Assembly (NCBI RefSeq): GCF_002939385.1
Contig: NZ_MULI01000011.1
Location: 62,001 to 126,000, forward strand
Origin: Streptomyces sp. MH60
GTDB taxonomy: Bacteria > Actinomycetota > Actinomycetes > Streptomycetales > Streptomycetaceae
DNA: 64,000 nt
Direction of reading: 5' to 3'
The first letter of the stretch is position 1; each line of letters starts with the position of its first letter. Positions 1-8,979 of this stretch are shown here, one piece after another. Position numbers and translations under genes: made by a program. The notes under the pieces were generated by a model. That model was not told the origin of the DNA. It did no database searches and saw only the letters and a program-made list of their open reading frames with translations.

Positions 1-1162
<1,162 letters not shown>

Positions 1163-1492
1163 GGTGTACGGACCTCCGCTGCATCGCTGATCGACGTGCC
1201 GGGGCCGGGTAACCCGGCAGGCGTGCGGTCATGCCCAACATGACACGTTCCGTTCCGCCGGGCACGTCCGGAACCCGGCCGGAGCCCGGCCGGAAGCAGC
1301 ACCCGCGACCCGTGACCCGGGCCGACCACCGGCTCGGGCCACGACCCGGCTCCCGGGCCCGGACCCCGGCCGGACTCTCGGTCCCGACCCGTTCCCGGCT
1401 CGCTTTCGACCCGGTCCCGTCCCGTTCCCGTCCCGCTCCCGACCCGGTCCCGACCCGGCCCCGGGCCGGCCCGGGACCCGTCGCCCCGTCTC
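1163..1492. other. Gene-free stretch between clp and map
   Basis: No credible gene. It holds the clp ribosome site and presumably its promoter, a perfect hairpin GCCGGG-TAA-CCCGGC at 1204-1218, and a strongly pyrimidine-rich tract from about 1300. Open frames across it are low-complexity Pro/Arg/Ser strings produced by the base composition. Confidence 0.6.
1375..1479. repeat. Degenerate CCCGACCCGGTCCCG-type tract
   Basis: About 105 bases built from short variants of GACCCGGTCCCG, GTTCCCG and GTCCCG in the same orientation, next to the 3' end of map. Period is irregular (roughly 6-12 bases), so this is a slippage-type simple repeat, not a CRISPR or iteron array. No function can be assigned. 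Confidence 0.55.
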
Positions 1493-2269
1493 TCAGAGGC
1501 CGTCCCTCGACGTCAGGACGCGTGGGCCGCTGTCCGTGATCGCCACGGTGTGCTCCACGTGCGCCGCCCGGGAGCCGTCGTTCGTGCGCAGGGTCCAGCC
1601 GTCGGGAGCCGCGTGGTAGTCGTCGCGACCGCCGGCGATCAGCATGGGCTCGATGGCGAGGACCATGCCGTGCCGCAGCGGGAGCCCGCGTCCCGGGCGG
1701 CCCTCGTTGGGCACCCCCGGGTCCTCGTGCATGTGCCGGCCGATGCCGTGGCCGCCGAAGTCCTCCATGATCCCGTAACCGGCCGACCGGCACACCGTGC
1801 CGATGGCGTGCGCGATGTCGCCGATGCGGTTGCCGACGACGGCCGCCCCGATGCCCGCATCCAGGGCCCGCTCCGCAGTCTCGATCAGCGTCACGTCGGC
1901 CGGGCGCGGGGTGCCCACCACGAAGCTGAGCGCCGAGTCGCCCGCCCAGCCGTCCAGGAGGGCGCCGCAGTCGATGGAGACCAGGTCCCCGTCGCGCAGC
2001 CGGTAGCCGTCCGGGATGCCGTGCACGATCGCGTCGTTCACCGACGCGCAGATGACGCCCGGGAAGGGCGTCGGAGCGAAGGAGGGGCGGTAGCCGAGGA
2101 ACGGCGAGCCCGCGCCCGCCTCCCGCAGTACCTCGTGCGCCACCGCGTCCAGCTCCAGCAGGGACACGCCCACGTCAGCGGCCTGCCGTACGGCGGTCAG
2201 GGCGCGCGCGACGACCTGTCCGGCCGCGTGCATGGCGTCGATCGATGTGTCCGTCTTCAGTTCCACCAT
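1493..2269 (-). CDS. map: Type I methionine aminopeptidase
   Basis: Cytoplasmic metalloprotease that removes the initiator Met from new proteins. The 258-residue pita-bread enzyme shows all five metal ligands: D100 (VSIDCGA), D111 (GWAGDSA), H174 (GGHGIGRH), E207 (AIEPM) and E239 (HVEHTVAI), plus substrate His H83 (IVHGIP). It lacks the N-terminal SH3-binding extension of some actinobacterial MetAPs. It is divergent to a small XRE regulator, with a 28-bp palindrome over its promoter. A TATAGT -10 lies 7 bases before the ATG and no Shine-Dalgarno is seen, so the mRNA is probably leaderless. Since Streptomyces normally carries several map genes, this copy is likely the regulated, non-housekeeping one. 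Confidence 0.93.
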   Translation of the reverse strand: MVELKTDTSIDAMHAAGQVVARALTAVRQAADVGVSLLELDAVAHEVLREAGAGSPFLGYRPSFAPTPFPGVICASVNDAIVHGIPDGYRLRDGDLVSIDCGALLDGWAGDSALSFVVGTPRPADVTLIETAERALDAGIGAAVVGNRIGDIAHAIGTVCRSAGYGIMEDFGGHGIGRHMHEDPGVPNEGRPGRGLPLRHGMVLAIEPMLIAGGRDDYHAAPDGWTLRTNDGSRAAHVEHTVAITDSGPRVLTSRDGL

Positions 2270-2270
2270 G

Positions 2271-2298
2271 CCAATTACTATACCGGTATTTTAATTGG
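2271..2298. promoter_or_regulatory. 28-bp palindromic operator over the map promoter
   Basis: The left half CCAATTACTATACC and the reverse complement of the right half, CCAATTAAAATACC, agree at 12 of 14 positions, with ATACCGGTAT at the centre. The minus-strand -10 TATAGT (2277-2282) lies inside it, 7 bases before the map ATG, so a bound repressor would block map. CCGGTATT recurs at 2351-2358 beside the XRE gene. The AT-rich palindrome stands out sharply from the surrounding GC. Confidence 0.75.
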
Positions 2299-2357
2299 GA
2301 ACACGCGTGGGGGCGACGGATCGGCGGCGGGGTGGGACCGGTACGGGAAGCCGGTAT

Positions 2358-2363
2358 TAGAAT
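2358..2363 (+). promoter_or_regulatory. -10 element of a leaderless XRE-regulator promoter
   Basis: TAGAAT lies 6 bases before the ATG at 2370, and no Shine-Dalgarno is present. A transcript starting at the usual 6-7 bases past a -10 would begin on the start codon. The operator-like octamer CCGGTATT overlaps this element, suggesting autoregulation. Confidence 0.55.
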
Positions 2364-2369
2364 GACGAC

Positions 2370-2621
2370 ATGGTACGCACCCCTCTGACCCCCGAAGAGC
2401 GCGAGCGCGGCGAGCAGCTCGGGCGCCTGCTCCGCGCGGCCCGCGGCGAGCGGAGCATGACGGCGGTCGCCGCCCAGGCCGGCATCTCCGCCGAGACGCT
2501 GCGCAAGATCGAGACCGGCCGGGCGCCCACCCCGGCGTTCTTCACGGTGGCCGCGCTGGCCGGCGCGCTGGGGCTGTCCATGGACGAGCTGGTGGGCAGG
2601 TGCGCGCCCGTGCCGGCCTGA
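2370..2621 (+). CDS. Small XRE-family HTH regulator divergent to map
   Basis: An 83-residue protein that is essentially one helix-turn-helix domain (about residues 17-72). It has the typical XRE features: RLLRAARGERSMTAVAAQAG, then ISAETLRKIETGRAPTP, then a hydrophobic helix and LSMDELV. No ligand-binding or oligomerisation domain follows, so it is a stand-alone DNA binder, probably a dimer. Its position opposite map, with related CCGGTATT sites on both promoters, suggests that it represses both genes. Ligand or signal is unknown. Confidence 0.85.
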   Translation: MVRTPLTPEERERGEQLGRLLRAARGERSMTAVAAQAGISAETLRKIETGRAPTPAFFTVAALAGALGLSMDELVGRCAPVPA

Positions 2622-2685
2622 GGCGGCGGCACTCACCCACAGGAGTGCGAAACACGATCGACACCGCGCCTTGACGACGATGGTC

Positions 2686-2715
2686 TTGGCAAGCCCCTCC
2701 GGCCAGGCTTACGTT
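2686..2715 (+). promoter_or_regulatory. Candidate promoter of the first amidohydrolase/aminotransferase operon
   Basis: TTGGCA (2686-2691) and TACGTT (2710-2715) are separated by 18 bases, giving a sigma-70/HrdB-like promoter about 60 bases upstream of the ATG at 2778. GACACCGCGC (2660-2669), nine of ten bases like the repeat found before the second amidohydrolase, lies just upstream. Confidence 0.45.
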
Positions 2716-2720
2716 CGTCC

Positions 2721-2748
2721 CTCTACGGCCTGCTCTACGGGCGTAGAG
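2721..2748. promoter_or_regulatory. Triple CTCTACG repeat (two direct, one inverted) in the leader
   Basis: CTCTACG occurs at 2721-2727 and 2733-2739, and its complement CGTAGAG at 2742-2748. The last two form a palindrome with a 2-base centre. It lies just downstream of the predicted -10, where a repressor would block elongation or initiation. PucR (gene at 4939) is a candidate binder; this is inference. Confidence 0.55.
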
Positions 2749-2777
2749 GCTCTGACGTCGTGTCGAAGGAGCAGCTC

Positions 2778-3620
2778 ATGGCCAACGTCGTACGTGCCGC
2801 TCTCGTCCAGGCCACCTGGACCGGCGACACCGAGTCCATGGTGGCGAAACACGAGGAGCACGCCCGGGAGGCCGCCCGGCGGGGCGCCAAGGTCATCGGG
2901 TTCCAGGAGGTGTTCAACGCCCCCTACTTCTGCCAGGTCCAGGACCCCGAGCACTACCGCTGGGCCGAGCCCGTGCCCGACGGCCCCACCGTCCGCCGCA
3001 TGCAGGCGCTGGCCCGCGAGACCGGCATGGTCGTCGTCGTCCCCGTCTTCGAGGTCGAGCAGTCCGGCTTCTACTACAACACCGCGGCCGTGATCGACGC
3101 CGACGGCACCGTCCTCGGCACCTACCGCAAGCACCACATCCCGCAGGTCAAGGGCTTCTGGGAGAAGTTCTACTTCCGCCCCGGCAATCTCGGCTGGCCG
3201 GTCTTCGACACCGCCGTCGGCAAGGTCGGCGTCTACATCTGCTACGACCGCCACTTCCCGGAGGGCTGGCGCCAACTCGGCCTCGGCGGGGCCCAGCTGG
3301 TGTACAACCCGTCCGCCACCCACCGCGGCCTCTCCGCCCACCTGTGGCAGCTCGAACAGCCCGCCGCGGCCGTCGCCAACGAGTACTTCGTCGCCGCCAT
3401 CAACCGGGTCGGCGTCGAGGAGTACGGCGACAACGACTTCTACGGCACGTCGTACTTCGTGGACCCGCGCGGCCAGTTCGTCGGCGACACGGCCAGCGAC
3501 ACCAAGGAGGAGCTGGTCGTCCGCGACCTGGACTTCGACCTCATCGACGAGGTCCGGCAGCAGTGGGCCTTCTACCGCGACCGCCGCCCCGACGCCTACG
3601 AGGGGCTGGTGCGGCCGTGA
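2778..3620 (+). CDS. Nitrilase-superfamily N-carbamoyl amidohydrolase (beta-ureidopropionase-like), copy 1
   Basis: Should hydrolyse N-carbamoyl-beta-alanine or a related N-carbamoyl amino acid to the amino acid, CO2 and ammonia. The catalytic triad is visible: E44 (GFQEVF), K118 (YRKHHIP) and C155 (ICYDRHFPEGW). At 280 residues it is a complete single-domain CN hydrolase. ATG 2778 is preferred over the in-frame GTG at 2760 because AAGGAG ends 6 bases before it and the length then equals that of copy 2. Its stop overlaps the aminotransferase start (GTGA), implying translational coupling. Very similar to the protein at 6688, roughly 70% identical by eye. Confidence 0.9.
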   Translation: MANVVRAALVQATWTGDTESMVAKHEEHAREAARRGAKVIGFQEVFNAPYFCQVQDPEHYRWAEPVPDGPTVRRMQALARETGMVVVVPVFEVEQSGFYYNTAAVIDADGTVLGTYRKHHIPQVKGFWEKFYFRPGNLGWPVFDTAVGKVGVYICYDRHFPEGWRQLGLGGAQLVYNPSATHRGLSAHLWQLEQPAAAVANEYFVAAINRVGVEEYGDNDFYGTSYFVDPRGQFVGDTASDTKEELVVRDLDFDLIDEVRQQWAFYRDRRPDAYEGLVRP

Positions 3621-4900
3621 CCCGTGACCTCTACGCCCGCCACCGCGCCGTCCTGCCCGACTGGCTCGCCCTCTACTACGAGGACCCGCTGGAGATCACC
3701 CACGGCGAGGGCCGGCACGTCTGGGACGCCGCCGGCAACAAGTACCTCGACTTCTTCGGCGGCATCCTCACCACGATGACCGCGCACGCCCTGCCCGAGG
3801 TCACCAAGGCCGTCGCCGAACAGGCCGGGCGGATCATCCACTCCTCGACCCTCTACCTCAACCGGCCGATGGTCGAACTGGCCGAACGCGTCGCCCAGCT
3901 GTCCGGCATCCCCGACGCCCGCGTCTTCTTCACCACCTCCGGCACCGAGGCCAACGACACCGCCCTGCTGCTCGCCACCGCGTACCGGCGCAGCAACACG
4001 ATCCTGGCGATGCGCAACAGCTACCACGGCCGCTCCTTCAGCGCCGTCGGCATCACCGGCAACCGCGGCTGGTCCCCGACCTCCCTCTCCCCGCTCCAGA
4101 CCCTCTACGTGCACGGCGGCGTCCGCACCCGCGGCCCCTACGCCCACCTGGACGACCGGGACTTCATCGACGCCTGCGTCGCCGACCTGGTGGACCTCCT
4201 CGGCCACACCCGCGCCCCCGCCGCGCTGATCGCCGAACCCGTCCAGGGCGTCGGCGGCTTCACCTCGCCGCCGGACGGCCTGTACGCCGCCTTCCGCGAG
4301 GTGCTGCACGAGCGGGGCATCCTGTGGATCGCCGACGAGGTGCAGACCGGCTGGGGCCGCACCGGCGAGCACTTCTGGGGCTGGCAGGCGCACGGGAGGA
4401 GCGGTCCGCCGGACATCGTCACCTTCGCCAAGGGCATCGGCAACGGCATGTCGATCGGCGGGGTCGTCGCCCGCGCCGAGATCATGAACTGCCTGGACGC
4501 CAACAGCATCTCCACCTTCGGCGGCACCCAGCTCACCATGGCCGCGGGCCTCGCCAACCTCAACCACCTCCTCGAACACGACCTCCAGGGCAACGCCCGG
4601 CGCGTCGGCGGCCTGCTCATCGAACGGCTGCGCGCCGCCGCCGCCCAGGTGCCGCACGTGCGCGAGGTGCGCGGACGCGGCCTGATGATCGGCGTCGAGC
4701 TGACCCGTCCCGGCACCGACGAGGCCGCCCCCGAGGCGGCGTCCACCGTGCTGGAGGCGGCCCGCGCCGACGGACTGCTCGTCGGCAAGGGCGGCGGCCA
4801 CAGCACCAGCGTGCTGCGCGTCGCCCCGCCGATGTCCCTCACCGTCGCGGAGGCCGAGGAGGGCGCCGCGATCCTCGAACGCGCCCTGCGGAGCATCTGA
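3617..4900 (+). CDS. Class III PLP aminotransferase (beta-alanine/omega-amino acid type)
   Basis: Likely transfers the amino group of beta-alanine or beta-aminoisobutyrate to an oxo-acid, the last step after ring opening and decarbamoylation. The 427-residue protein has the fold-type I landmarks: TTSGTEAND (phosphate-binding loop), SYHGRS, D240 in IADEVQTGWGR and the Schiff-base lysine K272 in TFAKGIGNG, followed by STFGGTQ. It starts at a GTG overlapping the upstream stop by GTGA. It is also similar to alanine-glyoxylate aminotransferase 2-type enzymes, so the exact donor/acceptor pair is inferred from context. Confidence 0.88.
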   Translation: MTRDLYARHRAVLPDWLALYYEDPLEITHGEGRHVWDAAGNKYLDFFGGILTTMTAHALPEVTKAVAEQAGRIIHSSTLYLNRPMVELAERVAQLSGIPDARVFFTTSGTEANDTALLLATAYRRSNTILAMRNSYHGRSFSAVGITGNRGWSPTSLSPLQTLYVHGGVRTRGPYAHLDDRDFIDACVADLVDLLGHTRAPAALIAEPVQGVGGFTSPPDGLYAAFREVLHERGILWIADEVQTGWGRTGEHFWGWQAHGRSGPPDIVTFAKGIGNGMSIGGVVARAEIMNCLDANSISTFGGTQLTMAAGLANLNHLLEHDLQGNARRVGGLLIERLRAAAAQVPHVREVRGRGLMIGVELTRPGTDEAAPEAASTVLEAARADGLLVGKGGGHSTSVLRVAPPMSLTVAEAEEGAAILERALRSI

Positions 4901-4938
4901 GAACCGCGTTCCGCGTCCCGGGCCCAGGAGGCGCCGCC

Positions 4939-6564
4939 ATGACCACCACCCCCGAGACCCCGGCCCGGCAGCCCCGGGAGCCCTGGGAGCCGGCTCTGTC
5001 GGTCCGTCAGGTGCTCGGCCTCGAACGGGTGCGGGCCGGACAGCCCGAGGTGGTGGCCGGTGCCCACCGGCTCGACCGGACGGTGCGCTGGGTGCACGTC
5101 GCCGAGGCCGCCGACGTCGGCGTGATGCTCAGCGGCGGCGAGATGGTCCTGACCACCGGCGTGCTCCTCGCCGGTGACGAGGACAAACAGGGCGAGTACA
5201 TCCGCTCCCTGGACCGTGCCGAGGCCGCGGCCGTCGTGCTCGGCCTCGGCCGCGCCTTCCCCGCCCCGCCCGACGTGATGCGCAGGGCCGCCGAGCGCTG
5301 CGGGCTGCCCATGGTCGTCCTGCACCGGCCCTTCCCCTTCGCCGAACTCACCGAGGAGGTGCAGTCCCGGCTGCTGCGGCGCAAGTTCGCCGCCGTCAGC
5401 CTCTCCGAGGCGGTACGCACCGAACTGACCGGACTGATCACCGCCGGCGCCCCCGTGCAGCGCCTGCTCGACGAGGTGGCCCGGCACGCCGGCTGCCCGG
5501 TCGTCGTCACCAACCTCGCCCACCGCGTCCTCGCCACGGCGGGGGAGCGGGCGGCGGTCGACGACGTGCTGCGGGACTGGGAACGCATCGCCCGCCAGGC
5601 CGGTGCCGGGTCCGCCGACGGCTGGCTCCGCGCCGAACTGAGCTGCCGCGGGGAGCGCTGGGGGCGGCTGGTGCTGTGCGGCTACGGCGGGGACCGGGCC
5701 GCCGGACGGCTGCTCGCCGACCGCGCCGCCGAGGCCCTCGTCCTGCACCGCATGCTCGCCGGTGACGGGACCCACGGGTCCCAGGGTGCCGCGGCCGCGG
5801 GTTCCTGGGACTCCTGGGCGGAGCAGTCCGCGCGGAGCCTGTTCACCGACCTGGTCAGCGGGGCCGTACCGGCGCGGCAGCTGCTGCCCCGGGCGCGCGC
5901 CGCGGGGCTGCCGGTCAACCGGCGCGTCTTCGTTCCCCTCGTCGTCCGGGAGCGGGACCCCGCGCGGCCGGCCCGGGTGCTGCGGCGGCTCGGGCTGCCG
6001 GGGATCGCCGCCGGGCTCGCCGACGACCGCGTGGCCGTCCTGCTCAGCCTCGCCCCCGACCAGGACGCCCGCGCCCTGACCGCCCACTTCGCGACCCGGC
6101 TGCGTTCGGAGCCGGACTCCCGCCGCGCCGTGGTCGCCGCCGCCGACGCCCGCGGCGACTGGGCCGACGTACCGGCGGGACTGCGCGAGGCGCAGCACGT
6201 CGCCGACGCCGTCGCGGACTCCGCGACCGCCCTGGACCTGCCGCCCGTCGTACGCCTGCGCGACGTCCACCTGCGCGGCCTGGTGCGGCTGCTGCGCGAC
6301 GACCCGCACGTGCAGTCCTTCGCCGAGCGGGAGCTGGACGGGCTGCTGCGCGGCCCCGACCAGGACCTGCTGCCCGTCCTGCGCACCTACCTGGCCACCG
6401 GCCGCAACAAGTCCCGCACCGCCCAGCTGCACCACGTCTCCCGGCCCGCGCTCTACCGCCGCCTCGAAGCCATACAGGGCCGCCTCGGCGTCGATCTCGA
6501 CGACTTCGAGCAGGCCGCCTCCGTCCACATCGCGCTCCTCGCCCACGACGCGCAACAGGGGTGA
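4939..6564 (+). CDS. PucR-family transcriptional regulator
   Basis: A 541-residue regulator with the PucR architecture. The N-terminal PucR sensory domain (about residues 20-140) holds the segments RWVHVAEAADVGVMLSGGE and MVVLHRPFPFAELTEEVQ. A GAF/GGDEF-like middle follows. The C-terminal HTH_30 (about 480-535) reads GRNKSRTAQLHHVSRPALYRR. AGGAGG lies 7 bases before the ATG. It follows the aminotransferase by 38 bases, so it may be co-transcribed. Family members control purine, pyrimidine or proline catabolism in response to pathway intermediates. The natural targets are the two flanking catabolic units. Confidence 0.88.
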   Translation: MTTTPETPARQPREPWEPALSVRQVLGLERVRAGQPEVVAGAHRLDRTVRWVHVAEAADVGVMLSGGEMVLTTGVLLAGDEDKQGEYIRSLDRAEAAAVVLGLGRAFPAPPDVMRRAAERCGLPMVVLHRPFPFAELTEEVQSRLLRRKFAAVSLSEAVRTELTGLITAGAPVQRLLDEVARHAGCPVVVTNLAHRVLATAGERAAVDDVLRDWERIARQAGAGSADGWLRAELSCRGERWGRLVLCGYGGDRAAGRLLADRAAEALVLHRMLAGDGTHGSQGAAAAGSWDSWAEQSARSLFTDLVSGAVPARQLLPRARAAGLPVNRRVFVPLVVRERDPARPARVLRRLGLPGIAAGLADDRVAVLLSLAPDQDARALTAHFATRLRSEPDSRRAVVAAADARGDWADVPAGLREAQHVADAVADSATALDLPPVVRLRDVHLRGLVRLLRDDPHVQSFAERELDGLLRGPDQDLLPVLRTYLATGRNKSRTAQLHHVSRPALYRRLEAIQGRLGVDLDDFEQAASVHIALLAHDAQQG

Positions 6565-6604
6565 CACCGTGCAATGCCCGACCCCCGCAGACGTGACACC
6601 GTGC
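6561..6604. promoter_or_regulatory. Exact 12-bp direct repeat upstream of the second amidohydrolase operon
   Basis: GTGACACCGTGC occurs at 6561-6572 (overlapping the PucR stop codon) and again at 6593-6604, a 32-base start-to-start distance or about three helical turns. It is followed by a possible -10 TAGTCT near 6630-6635. Same-face direct repeats are typical of activator sites, and PucR is the obvious candidate. Confidence 0.6.
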
Positions 6605-6687
6605 CACTCATTCCGGCCACCCGGCGTCCCTAGTCTCGCCGTACACCGAGCGCCACACCGAGCGATTCGAGCGAGTGGAGGCCGAAG

Positions 6688-7530
6688 ATGAGCCGAGTGA
6701 TCCGTGCCGCGCTCTTCCAGACCGCCTGGACGGGCGACAAGGAATCGATGATCCAGGTCCACGAGCAGGCGGTGCGCGACGCCGCCGCCCAGGGCGCACA
6801 GGTCATGTGCTTCCAGGAGCTGTTCTACGGACCGTACTTCTGCCAGGTCCAGGACCCCGAGTTCTACGCCTACGCCGAACGCGTCCCGGACGGCCCGACC
6901 GTGGAGCGCTTCCGGCGGCTCGCCCGCGAGCACGGCATCGTCCTGGTGCTCCCCATGTACGAGGAGGAGCAGCCCGGCGTCCTCTACAACACCGCCGCCG
7001 TCATCGACGCCGACGGCTCCTACCTCGGCAAGTACCGCAAGACGCACATCCCGCAGGTGCGCGGCTTCTGGGAGAAGTTCTACTTCCGCCCCGGCAACTC
7101 CGGCTGGCCGGTCTTCGACACCGCCGTCGGCAAGGTCGGCGTGTACATCTGCTACGACCGGCACTTCCCCGAGGGCTGGCGGGCGCTGGGCCTCGAAGGC
7201 GCCGAGATCGTCTTCAACCCGTCGGCCACCTCCCGCGGCCTGTCCGGCTACCTGTGGCAGCTGGAGCAGCCGGCGGCCGCCGTCGCCAACGAGTACTTCG
7301 TCGGCGCCATCAACCGGGTCGGCGTCGAGGAGTTGGGCGACAACGACTTCTACGGCACCTCGTACTTCGTCGACCCCGAGGCGCAGTTCGTCGGCGAGGT
7401 CGCGAGCGACAAGGAGACCGAACTCGTCGTCCGCGACCTCGACCTGGCCAAGCTGCGCGAGGTCCGCGACCGCTGGCAGTTCTACCGCGACCGCGCGCCG
7501 GGCACGTACTCCCCGCTGACCGCGCCCTGA
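6688..7530 (+). CDS. Nitrilase-superfamily N-carbamoyl amidohydrolase (beta-ureidopropionase-like), copy 2
   Basis: Paralogue of the 2778 gene with the same 280-residue length and the same triad (FQELF, YRKTHIP, ICYDRHFPEGW). It starts an operon with hydantoinase and the luciferase-like oxidoreductase, so it should remove the carbamoyl group from the hydantoinase product. The start ATG follows GGAGGCCGAAG. Differences cluster in residues 14-110 and the C-terminus, while the core around the Cys is nearly identical. This suggests recent duplication with drift at the substrate entrance, perhaps beta-ureidopropionate versus ureidoisobutyrate or another N-carbamoyl acid. Confidence 0.9.
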   Translation: MSRVIRAALFQTAWTGDKESMIQVHEQAVRDAAAQGAQVMCFQELFYGPYFCQVQDPEFYAYAERVPDGPTVERFRRLAREHGIVLVLPMYEEEQPGVLYNTAAVIDADGSYLGKYRKTHIPQVRGFWEKFYFRPGNSGWPVFDTAVGKVGVYICYDRHFPEGWRALGLEGAEIVFNPSATSRGLSGYLWQLEQPAAAVANEYFVGAINRVGVEELGDNDFYGTSYFVDPEAQFVGEVASDKETELVVRDLDLAKLREVRDRWQFYRDRAPGTYSPLTAP

Positions 7531-7564
7531 TCCGCCGGCGCCCCCGACAGGAGGGAACAGCAGC

Positions 7565-8968
7565 ATGAGCAGCCGTACCGTCATCCGCGGCGGCCTCGTC
7601 GTCACCGCGTCCGACGAGATCCACGCCGACGTCCTGATCGAGGACGGCCGCGTCGCCGCCCTCGCCGCGACCGGCACCCCGGCCGCCGAGGCGTTCGGCG
7701 CCGAACGGGTGATCGACGCGAGCGGCAAGTACGTCATCCCGGGCGGCGTCGACGGGCACACCCACATGGAGATGCCCTTCGGCGGCACCTACGCCGCCGA
7801 CACCTTCGAGACCGGCACCCGCGCCGCCGCCTGGGGCGGCACCACCACCATCGTCGACTTCGCCATCCAGAGCGTCGGACACTCCCTGCGCGAGGGTCTG
7901 GACGCCTGGCACGCCAAGGCCGAGGGCAACTGCGCGATCGACTACGGCTTCCACATGATCGTCTCCGACGTGAACCAGGAGACGCTCAAGGAGATGGACC
8001 TGCTCGTGGAGGAGGGGGTGACCTCCTTCAAGCAGTTCATGGCGTACCCCGGCGTCTTCTACTCCGACGACGGCCAGATCCTGCGCGCCATGCAGCGCGC
8101 CGCCGAGAACGGCGGCCTGATCATGATGCACGCCGAGAACGGCATCGCCATCGACGTCCTGGTCGAGCAGGCCCTCGCCCGCGGTGAGACCGACCCCCGC
8201 TTCCACGGCGAGGTCCGCAAGGCACTCCTGGAGGCCGAGGCCACCCACCGCGCCATCCGGCTCGCGCAGGTGGCGGGGGCGCCGCTGTACGTCGTGCACG
8301 TCTCGGCGACGGAGGCGGTCGCCGAGCTGACCCGGGCCCGCGACGAGGGCCTGCCCGTCTTCGGCGAGACCTGCCCCCAGTACCTGTTCCTGTCCACCGA
8401 CAACCTCGCCGAGCCCGACTTCGAGGGCGCCAAGTACGTGTGCAGCACTCCGCTCAGGCCGAAGGAACACCAGGCGGCGCTGTGGCGGGGGCTGCGGACC
8501 AACGACCTCCAGGTGGTCTCCACCGACCACTGCCCCTTCTGCTTCAGCGGACAGAAGGAACTGGGCCGGGGCGACTTCTCCAAGATCCCCAACGGGATGC
8601 CGGGCGTCGAGAACCGCATGGACCTGCTCCACCAGGCCGTCGTCGACGGCCACATCAGCCGCCGCCGCTGGATCGAGATCGCCTGTGCCACCCCGGCCCG
8701 GATGTTCGGCCTGTACCCGAAGAAGGGCACCATCGCGCCCGGCGCGGACGCCGACATCGTCGTCTACGACCCGGGCGCCGAGCAGGTCGTCTCGGCCGAG
8801 ACCCACCACATGAACGTCGACTACTCGGCGTACGAGGGCAAGCGGATCACCGGCCGGGTGGAGACCGTGCTCTCGCGCGGCGAACCGGTCGTCACCGAGC
8901 GGGAGTACACCGGGCGCAAGGGACACGGCGCCTACACCCCGCGCGCCACCTGTCAGTACCTGAACTAG
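7565..8968 (+). CDS. hydA: Dihydropyrimidinase / D-hydantoinase
   Basis: Cyclic amidohydrolase that opens dihydrouracil, dihydrothymine or 5-substituted hydantoins to N-carbamoyl amino acids. The binuclear metal site is complete: H65 and H67 (GHTHMEM), carbamylated K156 (SFKQFMAYPG), H189 (MHAEN), H245 (VVHVSA) and D321 (STDHCPF). The length of 467 residues is normal. GGAGGG precedes the ATG. It lies 34 bases after the second amidohydrolase and 11 bases before the oxidoreductase, so all three form one transcript. Confidence 0.93.
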   Translation: MSSRTVIRGGLVVTASDEIHADVLIEDGRVAALAATGTPAAEAFGAERVIDASGKYVIPGGVDGHTHMEMPFGGTYAADTFETGTRAAAWGGTTTIVDFAIQSVGHSLREGLDAWHAKAEGNCAIDYGFHMIVSDVNQETLKEMDLLVEEGVTSFKQFMAYPGVFYSDDGQILRAMQRAAENGGLIMMHAENGIAIDVLVEQALARGETDPRFHGEVRKALLEAEATHRAIRLAQVAGAPLYVVHVSATEAVAELTRARDEGLPVFGETCPQYLFLSTDNLAEPDFEGAKYVCSTPLRPKEHQAALWRGLRTNDLQVVSTDHCPFCFSGQKELGRGDFSKIPNGMPGVENRMDLLHQAVVDGHISRRRWIEIACATPARMFGLYPKKGTIAPGADADIVVYDPGAEQVVSAETHHMNVDYSAYEGKRITGRVETVLSRGEPVVTEREYTGRKGHGAYTPRATCQYLN

Positions 8969-8979
8969 GAGTGGTGCCC

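Noticed and set aside
1375..1479. Repeat tract as a possible CRISPR or iteron array
   Set aside because: Units are short, variable and directly abutting, with no unique spacers and no cas genes.
1231..1539. Short plus-strand frame upstream of map (about 100 codons)
   Set aside because: Pro/Arg/Ser/Thr repeats from a pyrimidine-rich tract, no ribosome site, and it overlaps the 3' end of map.
4138..7788. A 1200-codon minus-strand open frame
   Set aside because: It runs antisense through the aminotransferase, PucR and amidohydrolase genes with low-complexity composition, so it is a shadow of GC-rich coding.
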